A DNA stretch of 64,000 nucleotides, from positions 15,764,063 to 15,828,062 of the forward strand of contig CM040755.1 of assembly GCA_022829145.1 (NCBI GenBank), in the 5' to 3' direction. The notes below the pieces were generated by a model. It had not been told where the DNA came from, made no database searches, and worked only from the letters and a program-made list of their open reading frames with translations. Positions 25,638-37,821 of this stretch are shown here, one piece after another. Every line of letters starts with the position of its first letter. The stretch's first letter is position 1. The translations under genes and the position numbers were made by a program. This stretch comes from Albula goreensis. Lineage: Eukaryota; Chordata; Actinopteri; Albuliformes; Albulidae.

Positions 25638-27543
25638 ATATTCAAGGAGGTTGAGTTTCAATGAAAAACACATGTGCATCCCAAACTGAGCAGTATCTGG
25701 GTTTACAGTAAAGGTTTAGGCTTCAAGCACTCATAGTGATTTTCACAATGTTGTCCAGCCAGTTGTGAGGGGAAAAAGCCGATGCTCTCGGTAGAGACTT
25801 TACCTTTGGCCTGAGCCTGTCTTTCAGGTTGCAACTCAGCGACCACAGTGGCCAGTCCCAACCGTTCTCCTGAACAATGGACCTTTGGGCAGCCCTTTTC
25901 TAGGCGTGCCTGGCGACAGATATTTGACAGCACCGCTGCATGGCTGGCTGTGCTTAACGACTGGCAAGACAGACTGATGCATTGGTTAGGGTGGTGACGG
26001 TGTTGGTGTGATGTTCTCTCCCAGGCCTTCATTCTGTGACAGTCAGCAGTGGCTTTGGCTGAAGGTTGTTAGCTTTCTGACGCACAATTCCAGTTAACTT
26101 TGCCAGTTAAGGGATGGTGGCATTGCAACATGACTTGTCTGCTTAAAATACACATTTAACTTTCCATTGAAAAGTGTTTTGTTTAATCCATTTTCCTGTT
26201 TTGAAATTCAGCATTCTGGCATACATGGTTATTGCAAGCTCAAAAACACTGAAGCCTTCTCCTTTTTTTGCTTATAGCTTTAGAACATTTAAACATCCTT
26301 TGCTTTAAGCAATCCTCCTCAAACACAGAATAATTTTGAGTATATATTCTGCACAAAAACAAGTTTTTGGAACAACACTGAGCACCACAGTTATTTTTTT
26401 CCAGTGGCTTATTTTGGATTTTCTAAAATGTACATTCTAAATATTGATTTTAATCCAAAGCTGGACTGCTGTCTATAGAGCTCCACAGCCAAAGTAGGAG
26501 GGAGTGAATCAGCTGTAAGTTTTTGATCCTTGTAGAAGTTCAGTAGCTGTATCAGGTTGTGGGGGTTAGGAGCGGAGTAAGGCTGGGTGACTTGCAGTAA
26601 GCGCTTTGTTCCAGAGACACTATTGAGACTGTTATTTTTTTTTTAATACCTCAAAAATGCGCTGTTAAGCTGTGTCTCGAAAGCCACTGCACAATCTCAT
26701 TGTTGTAATAGTTCATTCTGTTTTCATCTCAACAAATGCATTATAACAAATGTGCTTGAATAAAACACCTCAAAATGGAAGCTGAGTTATTGGTTCTGAG
26801 AGAAATGTGCTATTGCTACCCAATGGTCGGCGATGGATTTTCAGGGCTGGCGTCACCGAAAATGACTGTGGGTGGAACCCATGGCCGTTCCAGGGGTTCA
26901 ATCTCCACCATCCCCAGACGCCTCTCTTTGGCAGGCCGATCATTTACAGTCTATTATTTATGCTTCTCACTCTGCTGTCTCCCGAAATGACAAGTTAATC
27001 TTGAACTGCATTAACTTTTCAGTGAAATTTCCCACCTCAGTGGTGCCCCTGCACCTGTCCCCATGGGCAAATGATTGTCCTACTTCTATATTACATTGCA
27101 GAGCAAATGGATCCTGGGGATGGCTATTAATTAAAAGACCCATTTCAGTTGTACCTTACAAGGTGCAACAGAGAGAGAAGTTTTTGTCCCCTGGACACAA
27201 TGAATAGACTTGAATTTCTCTGGCTGCATGAGAAACACTCTACTGGCCTGTCATGATTTGAAAATGTGTTTTGTACGCTAGATGGGTAAGGTGTGTGAGA
27301 GCTGTGCCTAGTATTTCAATCAGAATTACAGCCTGTCTCAGTGTTCAGTAAAAATGGCCATTTAAAATAGGTTTTTGGTAGCACTTCATGTAATAAATGG
27401 ATTATTTGGTTGAAATGTGCAAACAATGCAAGGTTAGCCTACATCAAAGCACATCAGCTGCCTTATTTATCAACCCAAAACAATATGAACAATCACAGTA
27501 GGGTGTCTACTCACCCACAGTGCTTGGCCCCTAATTATCCAAG

Positions 27544-27564
27544 CTTCCTTCCTTCCTTCCTTCC
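27544..27564 (+). repeat. CTTC tetranucleotide microsatellite
   Basis: About five perfect tandem copies of CTTC are present, a likely polymorphic short tandem repeat. Confidence 0.9.
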
Positions 27565-30500
27565 TGTGTTACACAGAAGCAAAGAACAAGCTAACAGCTC
27601 CAGTGAAATGGAGTGGCATGAAGCTGGAGCTGTAAATGAAGGTGCTACCCATCATGTTGCAGGTCACTGAGGTGCTGTGTATGAAATGGAGATTAGACTA
27701 AAACACAAATGCAGTACTGAAGAATTCCCAAATGAGATCTCATTAAAAAGCATTTGATTGAAAATGAAAGCAGTTGTTCACATTCATCCAATTTATCTAT
27801 AAATGAATGAGTGATGGGATTGCATTAACAGTCTAAAAGTGCCTTTACTCCCATTAGGTGGAGTCACAAGCTTTTGCCAATGTAAATGTAACAACATTAA
27901 AAAGACGGACTCCAAAGTTAACATGTTTGTATACCTTCACACTCAATTTGAGTACTCTCTGAGCTGCCTTGACATCAAAACTGAGGACTTGAACAATTAC
28001 GGCAGCATTTGAAGTGTTATTCTTTTTTTGAGCTTCTGCCATGTCCTAGTAGTGTTCACCTTTGAGAGGGCTACAGTTTTGTATGTTTTGTTATTGGGCA
28101 TACATGTATACATTTTGGAGTGGTAGATGTACAAGACAGTTGTGGAATGCACTCACTTGACTCATCCTCAGTAATTTGTAAATATTTTATAAATGTGTGT
28201 TTAAAGGGCATTTTGTTGAAATTCTTGCCTTTTAACTGTAATCCCAATTTAAATTCAAGCAATGTAGTTACCTTGCTTACTTGTCTCTTTCATTGGCTAT
28301 GTGCACTGTTGAAAGTGTGGGTAGGTCTATAGTATGAGGAGATATGTCTTACAGTCAGCTAAATGAATATTTGTGTCCAGCGCTCACGTCTCCTTCATGC
28401 TGTGGCTGCATTGTGGTTAAACCTTTGTTTTGAAGACTGGAACTGTGAGACTGTACTATGTATTAAAGGTTTGTTAGGGAAATTTGGACCTCATTAACTA
28501 AATAACGTGCAGAAAATAAAAATTTCAAATTGGACTTCAGACTGGTAGTGGTTCTTTCCTGTTGTAATTGAAAGGTTCTTCAAGGACAGACTCATGCTTT
28601 GCTGAAATTTCTGGAGACTTGGATGTTTCTGCTGAATGCTTTTTATTGTAAGGCTCCAGGAGACATTGATGTAGCCTTCATTGTATCTGCTTTGCTTGTT
28701 CCCCTCATCCACAAGTCAGTCATCACTACCTATGTCATGTATTTTTGCATGTCTTTAAGACTTCCTTATCCAGCAAACTTACAACATGCTGCTACAATGA
28801 AATTTGATGAAGACCAATGAATATACAAACAATTCATCATAACAAAATTGAAACAGAGGATGTGCCATTGCCTAACAAAGGCACCTGATTGATTTCTCTG
28901 CATTGTGTTGTTAGTCCACAAGGGTCTGCCAGTTTTGTTTTATGTGCCTCACCCCTGGACAGGCAGCCTCCTGAGGAGAGAGTCCATGAGTGCCAACCTT
29001 TTTGCACAGTGTGGCGTGATTGAGTGAGCCTTTCAATGACAGCCCGCATTTCCTGTCTCTCATGAACACATCCCATCACACTGACAGCATGAGACCACAG
29101 CAGTGACCACTTCCCGGACTCCGAGAACATGGGACCCTGGTTCACTGGAGCAAGGTCTTTATCGTGGTGTATCTCTAATAGCGTTGCCAGGAATAGCACT
29201 TTGCCAATGACTCAAGATCCCTTTCAAGTCACAGTGGAGATGAAATTTGTAGTGGGTCATGATTAGGAAAGGCAAAATGCTTCATGAAAAAACAATGGCA
29301 TTTGGCTTTAAGTTGAGAAGTCTTTCTAAATCTCCTGAGGAAACGTATTACAAGTGAGACTGAAGCCAGACCTTTGTTTTTTTCTACATAATACAATTAA
29401 TATAAACCATTAAATATTCGTGGTAGGGAGTCATTTGGGGGATTCTGTTCCATTTCCTCCATTGACAGTGGAGACGACATGTACTGGGAGGGTAAAAACA
29501 ACTTTGTTTCCCTCTCTTTCACTGCAGAAACAACTATCGAACTGAATAGTTGTTTCATGATTGGTTGGGTGGTGTTTGCTGAGAGATATCCCCTTTAGAC
29601 ATTCACATTAATATTTAATGCATCACTGAACTGTGGAAATATTTCTAGCATGTTTGCCAGTTTTTAATTTGAATTCACATGTGTGTCTGAAATGAAAGAA
29701 CTAGCACTTGAAGTGAATTTGATTTTACAAGTCTGTGTATCTCGGGCAGGAAGCCTCCAATGTGTTTATTGAGGCTTTGTTATTCTGTGGAGTGCTGATG
29801 GATTCCCAGAATTTTGCTGTGTGGAAATGCACGCACACACTAGCATATCCACCAACCGCATTAGCCATTGTACTTCAACCACAGCGCATTATTCCTGTGA
29901 ATATGTAGTGTATTGCTTTCACCCAAGGAGTACTGAAGGGAGCAGATAAGGAAATGAATAAGAACCATACAGATGAAGGTCAAATTAATGGCTCTTTTGG
30001 GTAAATGAACCTTTTCAGACAACCTCTTCCCCTTTTCGCCATTTACTCTGACATCCCTGCTAATATATTCATACTGTGTACAGTCAGCTTTCATATGCAG
30101 TAATCATGGCTTTGTCAAGTAGTCAGGTAACAGATTCCAGACTGTTATCTCTGTTTTTATTTATTTTATTCTTTGTTTTGGTGTCCAGAAAAGGATTGTC
30201 TCCATTATTCCAAGGACAGGAGAGAATAGTACATAGTCTTAGTCTCCTTTCCTGTTGCTGTAATGCTTTTCCTCACATACTCTCCAAATGAAAGCTCCAC
30301 TGCATTGATTTAAGTCCACTCTCAAATTTCAAAACCACGTTTGTGTCCTCCCCAAAATGAGGAGAGGCTGTAAGTTGTCACAGGCCAGTAATCCTTTTTG
30401 TCTGTTCGTCAGTTAGCCTCGGAAAACAGTGCAGAAGACCTCAGAAGGACTCCAGAACAGGCTGAAGAAACAAGGGGGTTGACACACACCAGGTTGATGG

Positions 30501-31109
30501 GTTCTTGGTACACGATGCAGCCCTCATTGTTTCTGCCTTAATAGAACTGGACATTGATGAAGAGAAGACATTCCTGTGTATTGCACATTTTCCCTATTTG
30601 GTTTGGTGATTGAATGCACCTCCTCTCCCTTTTTTGTTATCAAATCTTGCTTAGACAAGCAGTGTGGGTTCCCCTCTTCACCCTCAAGTACGGCCAGGCA
30701 ACAGGCTTTATCTGTTGACAGGCTTTGCAACATTTAAGAAATGAAACCTGGGTAGTACAGGCCTCCATGCTGCTTGAAATAAGCCAGATGGGGCTGGGCC
30801 ACACACTTTGCAGATGAGCTGTGCCCATGGTCTTGCTTGGCCTGTTGTGAACAGGCTGGGTGCACATGGTAAATCTGCTGCTCTGACATAGGTTTCTTTT
30901 CCTCCTCTGTTTCCCCTTGAGAGGAAGGCAGGAATGCAGCTGGCACTCCTTTTCCTGACTCCTAATGGTTATAGAAATCACCACCATAAATCTAAGGGCT
31001 TTTTCCATTCTTCCCGCCATCCCCCCAGTCAATGAAACCTAAATTGGGGTGACGCAAGTATTTACAGCTGTCAAGGTATTTCACCAAAAGCTGCTAAGCA
31101 TGTCATGAC

Positions 31110-31122
31110 TTTTTTTTTTTTT
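31110..31122 (+). repeat. poly-T run (13)
   Basis: This T run continues into a longer C/T-rich stretch up to about 31150. Nothing else is recognised. Confidence 0.85.
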
Positions 31123-31527
31123 CTCCCCCTCTTCTTGCCCCCTCCTCCCACTGTATGGTTTTCGTTGAGCTGAGCTAAAGTCGACCATCATAAATCAGAG
31201 GTACTTCAGAGCTGTTGTTAGCCCCCACCCCTGGTGGTGGAGCTGATATTCCTTTGATGAAGGCATTAACGTGATACCAATAGAAGCCACCCTTCCCAAA
31301 CCTAAGCCTGAGTCCTGCTGAACAGCCTGCTGGGCTCAAGAGTGTAGTGTTCTGGGCATGTCCGTTGCCCTATATAAATTGAAATCTCTGTAGCTTTTGG
31401 AGGAGAGGGAAAAGGTTCCTGGCATTGCCAGAGTTGGGTCACCACTCCAAGAGAAGAATTTCATAGAGAGGCAGCGTTTTGTTGAATTTGACAGACCATG
31501 GTAATAAAACATGGTCAGCACAGGCCA

Positions 31528-31540
31528 CCAGAAGAGGGCA
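31528..31540 (+). promoter_or_regulatory. CTCF-like core motif, + orientation
   Basis: CCAGAAGAGGGCA fits the vertebrate CTCF core CCASYAGRKGGCR with one mismatch (A for Y at position 5). Binding is not shown by sequence alone. Confidence 0.3.
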
Positions 31541-34500
31541 ACCAATGCAAGTCCTAGTGAGAGTAGGGCAGAGAAGCTGGCAATATTGCTGGTCTGGGGG
31601 TACCCATCTGCTACCCTCAACAGCTTCTTGGCATGGCATGGCCCTCTGGTATTATGGGAAACTGCTGGTTATCTCTGAGTGCCAGTGCGGGTTCAGACAG
31701 CCATGTCGGCCTCCCAACTACAGCTGAGACAGGGTGTGTCTCCAAAAGACATTTTATAAACTTGGAACGATTTCTCGTTTCCCCCTCTCTGATCACTGTA
31801 AACAAGGGAGCAAGTCATTCTCCATGAAACTGTTCAGCACTGCCTCTTTTTGTGCCTGTTTTATTAAATCTTCAGAAAGCATTTTTGATGTTGTATTGAG
31901 CCAGTTGACCCAAGTTATTGTTAAAGAATGGCATAGTAATGGATGCTTTAGTCTGATTTAGTTGCACTTTGCCTCTGTTCACTAAAGAGCTTATGTTACT
32001 TTCTTCAGCAGTATGATTTGTGTGTAAAGTCACTGAAATGTGAGTGAAATGTTTTTGCATTTTGTCACATCTCTAACTCATGAACTTGGTCAAAAGAGCT
32101 CCATGAGCAAGCCTGCGGCTGTTCTCTAGTGCTTTTGTTGCAGATGGCAAAGAATTACCCGTTACAGTTTTCATTGTTGTAGGCTCCTGTCAACTGCATG
32201 ACATTGGGAGGCAAAAAAAGTGCAGATTTTTCCTAAATGTAGACATTTAGCCCCAGGACAACACTGCTGAAGTGGTGGTTTGAGTAAATGCCCTGGGGAA
32301 TGGAGGCTTTGCGACAGTTCATTTTTCATAGTCCTTGTAGCATCTAGTCATACGTGAGTGTTGTCAGTGGCTCCAATCTCTCTGAGGGTCTTCATCATTG
32401 TGTATTGTGTGCATTTATTTACCCTGAAGGCTTCATGCCCCAGGGTATCAGAACATTCTGTGGAAGAGGAATTTCAGTGCCATACATTCAGATGAACAGT
32501 TGTCATAGAAAAGTGGTTCCAAGGCTTGTTGTTTCATCTGTTCTCATTGAATTTCCATCTTAACTGTCCTGAGTTCTCTCAGCCTGGCTTATTCTAATGC
32601 TTTTAAAGCATAATAGCATTAACAACCAAGCAGAAATTGCATAACTCTTGTTAAGTGTATGTCTGCAAGTTGTGTTTGGCAGCAACAGGGAGAACAAACG
32701 CACAGAAAATAATTTATGTTGCCCAGTTTAGCAATGAGGCAGACTGATCATGCTCCCTCTCCAACAATTGTTGATGGGAAGTAGATGCTATTCTGGCTAG
32801 TTAACGCTGTCAAGCTGCTCGTTTTTCCAGAATTTAAGGGATGTTGCACAATGATATAGCAGCTGGTACATCCCTTTCCTATTTACTGACAAAAAACAGT
32901 GAGTCAAAACCCATTATTAAAAATTATATTACTCCATGGCCCTGTGAACACTGCACAGTGATGTTCAGTGGCATGTCAAAGGTGAATTTTGAGGTAATAA
33001 GGTTAGACCCACACCTCCCCCAACATCATAGACTCCAGTGCATCAAAATGCCACAAAGCTGTCAAAGTCTTACAGTAAGCGAGCAATGTTCCTTTTATCT
33101 ACTTCTACTTCTATTCCAGAACTGTTTGCACTTAAACCTTTTTCTTGCAAGTGAAAGGATGCAATTCTTTTCCTGTCTTAGAAGCTGTAATAGTAAACAA
33201 TATTGGCAATTTTACTTTTTAATGAAACTGTGTTGGTACTTTTCAGAGTCAAGGCTGTTTTATTCTTACATTAAGATTCAATATAAAGATACATTCTTAC
33301 TGCATGTATGTATGTACAAACCATTTGGATCTAGCCAAGTTTGTAGTCTTACAACACTGAAAAGACTGGCAATACTGAAAATTCAGAACACTCTCAAGCA
33401 AGATAAAACTTAAAACTGTGGACATTGACATATATTGCTACATAAAACATTGCACAAGCCATATTCATGTACAACCATTAGGGATCCAAAAAACAAAAAG
33501 TTGTTAAATTGTTGAGATAGATTAAAATTAGAACAAGGTAAATACCACTTATCTTTAAATTGAATTAGAATATTTGAATACTTCAGAAGGTAAGCATGTC
33601 CACCATAGCATGAATTCACTATAGCATGAAATAAAATATGGCAAAACAGAATAAAGGTTTGGTGCCAAATCTTAAGATTCCATAAAATCTAAACAGTGGT
33701 TTAGAAACGTATGATTAAAAAGTTCCCCAACGAACAACTGTATAATGACTCTGTTTGGGCAGCACATAATACAAATGTAATGAAAATCATAAATCACTGT
33801 AATTTATCTTCCAAAATATAGCTGTTGTGTAGGTCTGATGGGAGATGCATGAACAGCTGACATACTGCACAGCAGATAGCCTCGACTCCAGATGCTCAAT
33901 CTCAACACGACTGGAAAACAAGCGTTGATTTTTTTTTAATTTTTATTTTTGCCTGTCTCCCTTCAAGCGCATTGTATTTAAGCCAATTGGAGCCCTCAGA
34001 TTTGTGATGGTAGATTTGGTTGGTCAAAAAATTCTTAGTCTATTAAATTACACAGTCAAATTTGAATAATTTTGAATGCCTACTGGAGACACTGATGTTT
34101 GTAGCAATAATGACCATTTGTTAATGAAAAGAGCATCCTAGAAGTTGGGTGTTATTATGTCACAGCAGAGACAGTAGACTTTCAGAGTCATAGTTATGAA
34201 AATGTCAAATGAGACTATACTGCAGCTATGGTGTGAGAGCCAAATGAGCCAAGTTCAGAAACCAGCTTTCTGCCCCAGAGCACCAAGAATCTGCTGCTCA
34301 CAATTTTTCATCATAAAGGTCTAAAGCAACAATGTTGTTATACAGCTTGAAGAACTGTGGTAAAGTGGAAATGTTTCCCTCAGAACCGCATTGCCTCAGA
34401 CTTGGGGACTGTCGTAGCATGAACCACTGGCACCCCGACTATATTAATTTTATTGATTGACCAAAGCCATGCCTCTGGTTTCAGTAAATATTTAAACAAC

Positions 34501-35722
34501 TGTCTGTAAGTAAAACTGATTACAGTTCTGGCACAGGACCATTTTCTGCAAAAGATGCTGAGGTTTTCAGGTGCTTTAGAACCTTCAGGGCCACCCTCAC
34601 ATTTCATTGTATGTCGAAAGTTATTGGAAAATAGAAAGATATTACTTGGAATGATGAGGACAACCAATCTCAAATCATGACACACACTCCCCCCCACTCA
34701 GCTCAATAGGCTGTGTTTTCTATTTCCACCAAAGACATGGGCAGGGGACGCATGGTATCAAGCGTTTTGTCCCTGTACTTTCATCCCTCAGTGAACACAC
34801 TTTTGTAAAGAAGAGAAAAGAGGAATGGCCTGTATCAGTGATTTGTGATCCGTAAAGGGCATTTTGGGCCTGGCTCTTAGTCAATCGCACCCTTGTTTCT
34901 GAACAGAAGGGTCAGACCACTTGGGGTAACCCCGGGGGCTATAAGCCAGTAAACGCAAGCCCCCTTATGGGTTTCTGAGTGTCACTTGCAGGAGCCTGTC
35001 GATTTGATGGTCATGTTGTGACTGCACCTGACTGGCCTTAAACCCGCCCCTCCTCTGGGGAGCCGCAGTTCCCAAAAGTTCCAGACCTTGGCCAAACTGT
35101 TGCTTCTGCTAGCCCTGCAATCTGCTTTTTGTGCTTTATCTCTCCATCTGTTTAGAAGTCAGTGTTTAGGTGTCTGATTTCCAAGGCCCCAGCAGCAATT
35201 CTCAGACAGAGTAGCAACTGCTAAGCCCAAACCCTGGTTTCGATTTTCGGTGAAGGGATTTTCACATACAGCAAGCAAGAACTGCCCTCTGTCAGCAGGG
35301 ATAATTTTTGGCATTTTGTTCCATTCTTTTTCCCTTTTCACAAGAGCCAAGGGAAGAAGAGTCAAGTCTGTGTGAGGGGTATTGGCACTTGGGTGAAAGA
35401 CTTGAGCCAGGAACCAGCCCGTCAGCTGAAGGAATGATGGAACAGCAGATCTTCACTGTTGCACATTTGGGGTCTTCCCTCCCTTTCTGCAAAGCCGCCT
35501 GTGTGTTCGCCCCAGGTCAGAGTCCCACATGGGAGAGGCCCCTGGGCTGGTCCGTTCCAGGGCGATGCTCATCCTTTTTAAGGGTCTTATCAGGGCTCAC
35601 ACAATGGACCCTGCTCATGGCTGCAGGTTCCCTTCCCTCCTCTTTGTGAGGAACAATGGCTGCTGCAGAACTGCTCACGCTTTTATATTGAATGTCAGCA
35701 TTTCATTTCATTGCATTTTCAT

Positions 35723-35820
35723 TCCCCCCCCCTCCCCCATGCTCCCTTGTCTCTCCCTCCCTCCTTTTCTCTCTCTCCCTCCCTTTCTCTCACTCTCACT
35801 CTCTTTCTGGCTCCCTTACC
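35723..35820 (+). repeat. polypyrimidine tract (C runs then CT/CTCC repeats)
   Basis: Nine C, T and five C are followed by nearly 80 bases of C and T with few interruptions. On the minus strand, 35724-35746 has four G runs of three or more with loops under seven bases, so it is G-quadruplex capable. Confidence 0.85.
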
Positions 35821-37366
35821 CTTGGACTGTGTCTGAGAATCCTCCCTATGGCAGAGTGCAGCTCTCTGTAAGGCGGGCCATTGTAAAAGCGTAAAATCTG
35901 TACTCTCAAGGGTGATTGCTTTTCATTTCTCCACCGGCTTTTATTCAGGGGAAGGTTATGTGTGTCAGCATGCCTTCACAGCAGCGTGTTTACTCCTGAT
36001 TAAATGGACACTGGAGAGGCACTTTGGGGCTCAAATTCCTTCCACCTATAGGATCCCCATTCTTACCCTCAACAATGGAGTAGTGACAGAATGGTATATG
36101 AATATCTGGTGTCATATTCTGTGATATTATATAAGAAGTGTTGTCTAATTGAGTTATCATGTGAATAGCACAAAAAATAGGCTACGTCCATTAGAGCTTA
36201 CACATCAGATGTTTTCAGTCTTGCAGTTTCTTTGTGAGGTGGCCTATGATTCAGTAATGGCTATTTCCAACTGCATTACATTGTTGTATATATATTTTGA
36301 TAAATAGTGGTTATTCCTTTTGAAATGTACAATATTTTCGAAATTACTCTTCTGCATTTTCACACAGTGTTGACACCACTGTTGAATTTCTATAGCCAGT
36401 GAAGTAGAGCCTCGTGTTAATTTGCTGTGAGACTGTTAAATATGCAAAGTACTGTTCAATGCAGTACCTCTGCCATTGTGGACAGTGTTTTCACCAAAGC
36501 TTATGTGTTTAACTCTGCATAATGTGTGCCATCTCTTATAGACTACTGCCTTGGCTGACAGTGATTAATGAATCTTTAGTTTGCCTAATGACACTATTAA
36601 TTAGTCATTCAGATGGCACTAGAAAAGCCATTACTTTCTTTGAAACTCCTTCAGCGGTTTGCTGGGGAGGGGTGACTCCATGCTCTTTATTTTACCATTA
36701 AAAAATGCTCTTTTGATTGCTCGCTTTGCTCCTCTTTCTGCAGTACATCAAGCATGATGCTGCATGCTTCAGTAGCTCACTCTATCTGCAGAGGAGAATC
36801 GATACACTCCACTGCGGGGCTGACGTCTCCACTCCCAACCCGACATGTCAGATGGCCGTCCGGAGAGGCCCAGTACAAGTTGACTCATGACTGCTATATA
36901 TGTATGTGACAATCACTTCATGACGTGCATAATAATAATACTCCCAGCTCTTCAAAGGCAGCTGCAAGTTTCTCAAACTGAGGCAGCAGCCTGCCCGCCA
37001 TGTGGCACGTCTCATTCCCTCTGGGTCTGAGGTCAAGGGCAGGGCCACAGCTGTACTGCCCATGACCTTGTTAGGGGCAGACTCCCCAACAGTGGATTGT
37101 GCTCAGAGGACATTGAGAGGCGTTACCCATCTTACCCTTGCATCCGATTGCACTCATTCGAGGAGGTTTGGGTCATAGGTCACATAATGGAAAATTAGTC
37201 AGTTTACTTTGCTTAGCAGAAGTACTTTCAGTCTCCAGTTGGGTTCCATATTCTTTCTAACAGTTGGATATTTATGATGCTCTCCGAGTTCAGTCGAGTA
37301 TCTGGTGCTCACCTGGAGCCGTGCTACTTGAAATTCTTGGTTAAAAACCCAGTCCCTCAGCCACAG

Positions 37367-37387
37367 TTTTTTTTTTTTTTTTTTTTT
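37367..37387 (+). repeat. poly-T run (21)
   Basis: This is a simple T run in the first coding intron, with no recognised element beside it. Confidence 0.9.
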
Positions 37388-37797
37388 GACACCTGTGTGC
37401 TGCTGGCCACAAAGCAAGTGGGCTCATACTTTCATGCAAGAGAAATGAAAGGCAAGATCTTCCAGATTCACTTTCATTTTTCCTGCAGGTTAGGATAGAC
37501 CAGCTTTTCTATTCAGCAGTTAGCTGTCAATCAGAGTGCACTTTGCCGAGGTTCTCTCCCACACCGCACCCTTGTGAGCAGTCTGCCCTCCCCCATCCAT
37601 AAGTGAATTTGAAGGCCCCCCTCTCCTCCTTCACTTCACTCACTCTGCGAGGTGAATAGCATTGCACTCTGCGCAGAAGAAGGAGCACTGTGTAATTTGG
37701 ATTGAGAGAAAATTGAGGGTTTGTGTTTATAGCCAGACGTGCAGACAGTGGGCAGCAGCTTTTTGGGCTAGTGTACAGTATTGCACCTGATCTAAAA

Positions 37798-37821
37798 GGG
37801 GGAAAGGGAAAGGGGGGGGGG
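37798..37821 (+). other. G-quadruplex-capable G-rich run
   Basis: The pattern is five G, AAA, three G, AAA, ten G. It meets the usual four-tract G-quadruplex rule on the sense strand, and so also in the furin pre-mRNA. Confidence 0.6.

Noticed and set aside
32841..33413. 190-codon + strand ORF, the longest in the window
   Set aside because: It has no family signature, low-complexity Ser/Leu/Phe content and no supporting features. It is a chance frame in a stop-poor stretch.
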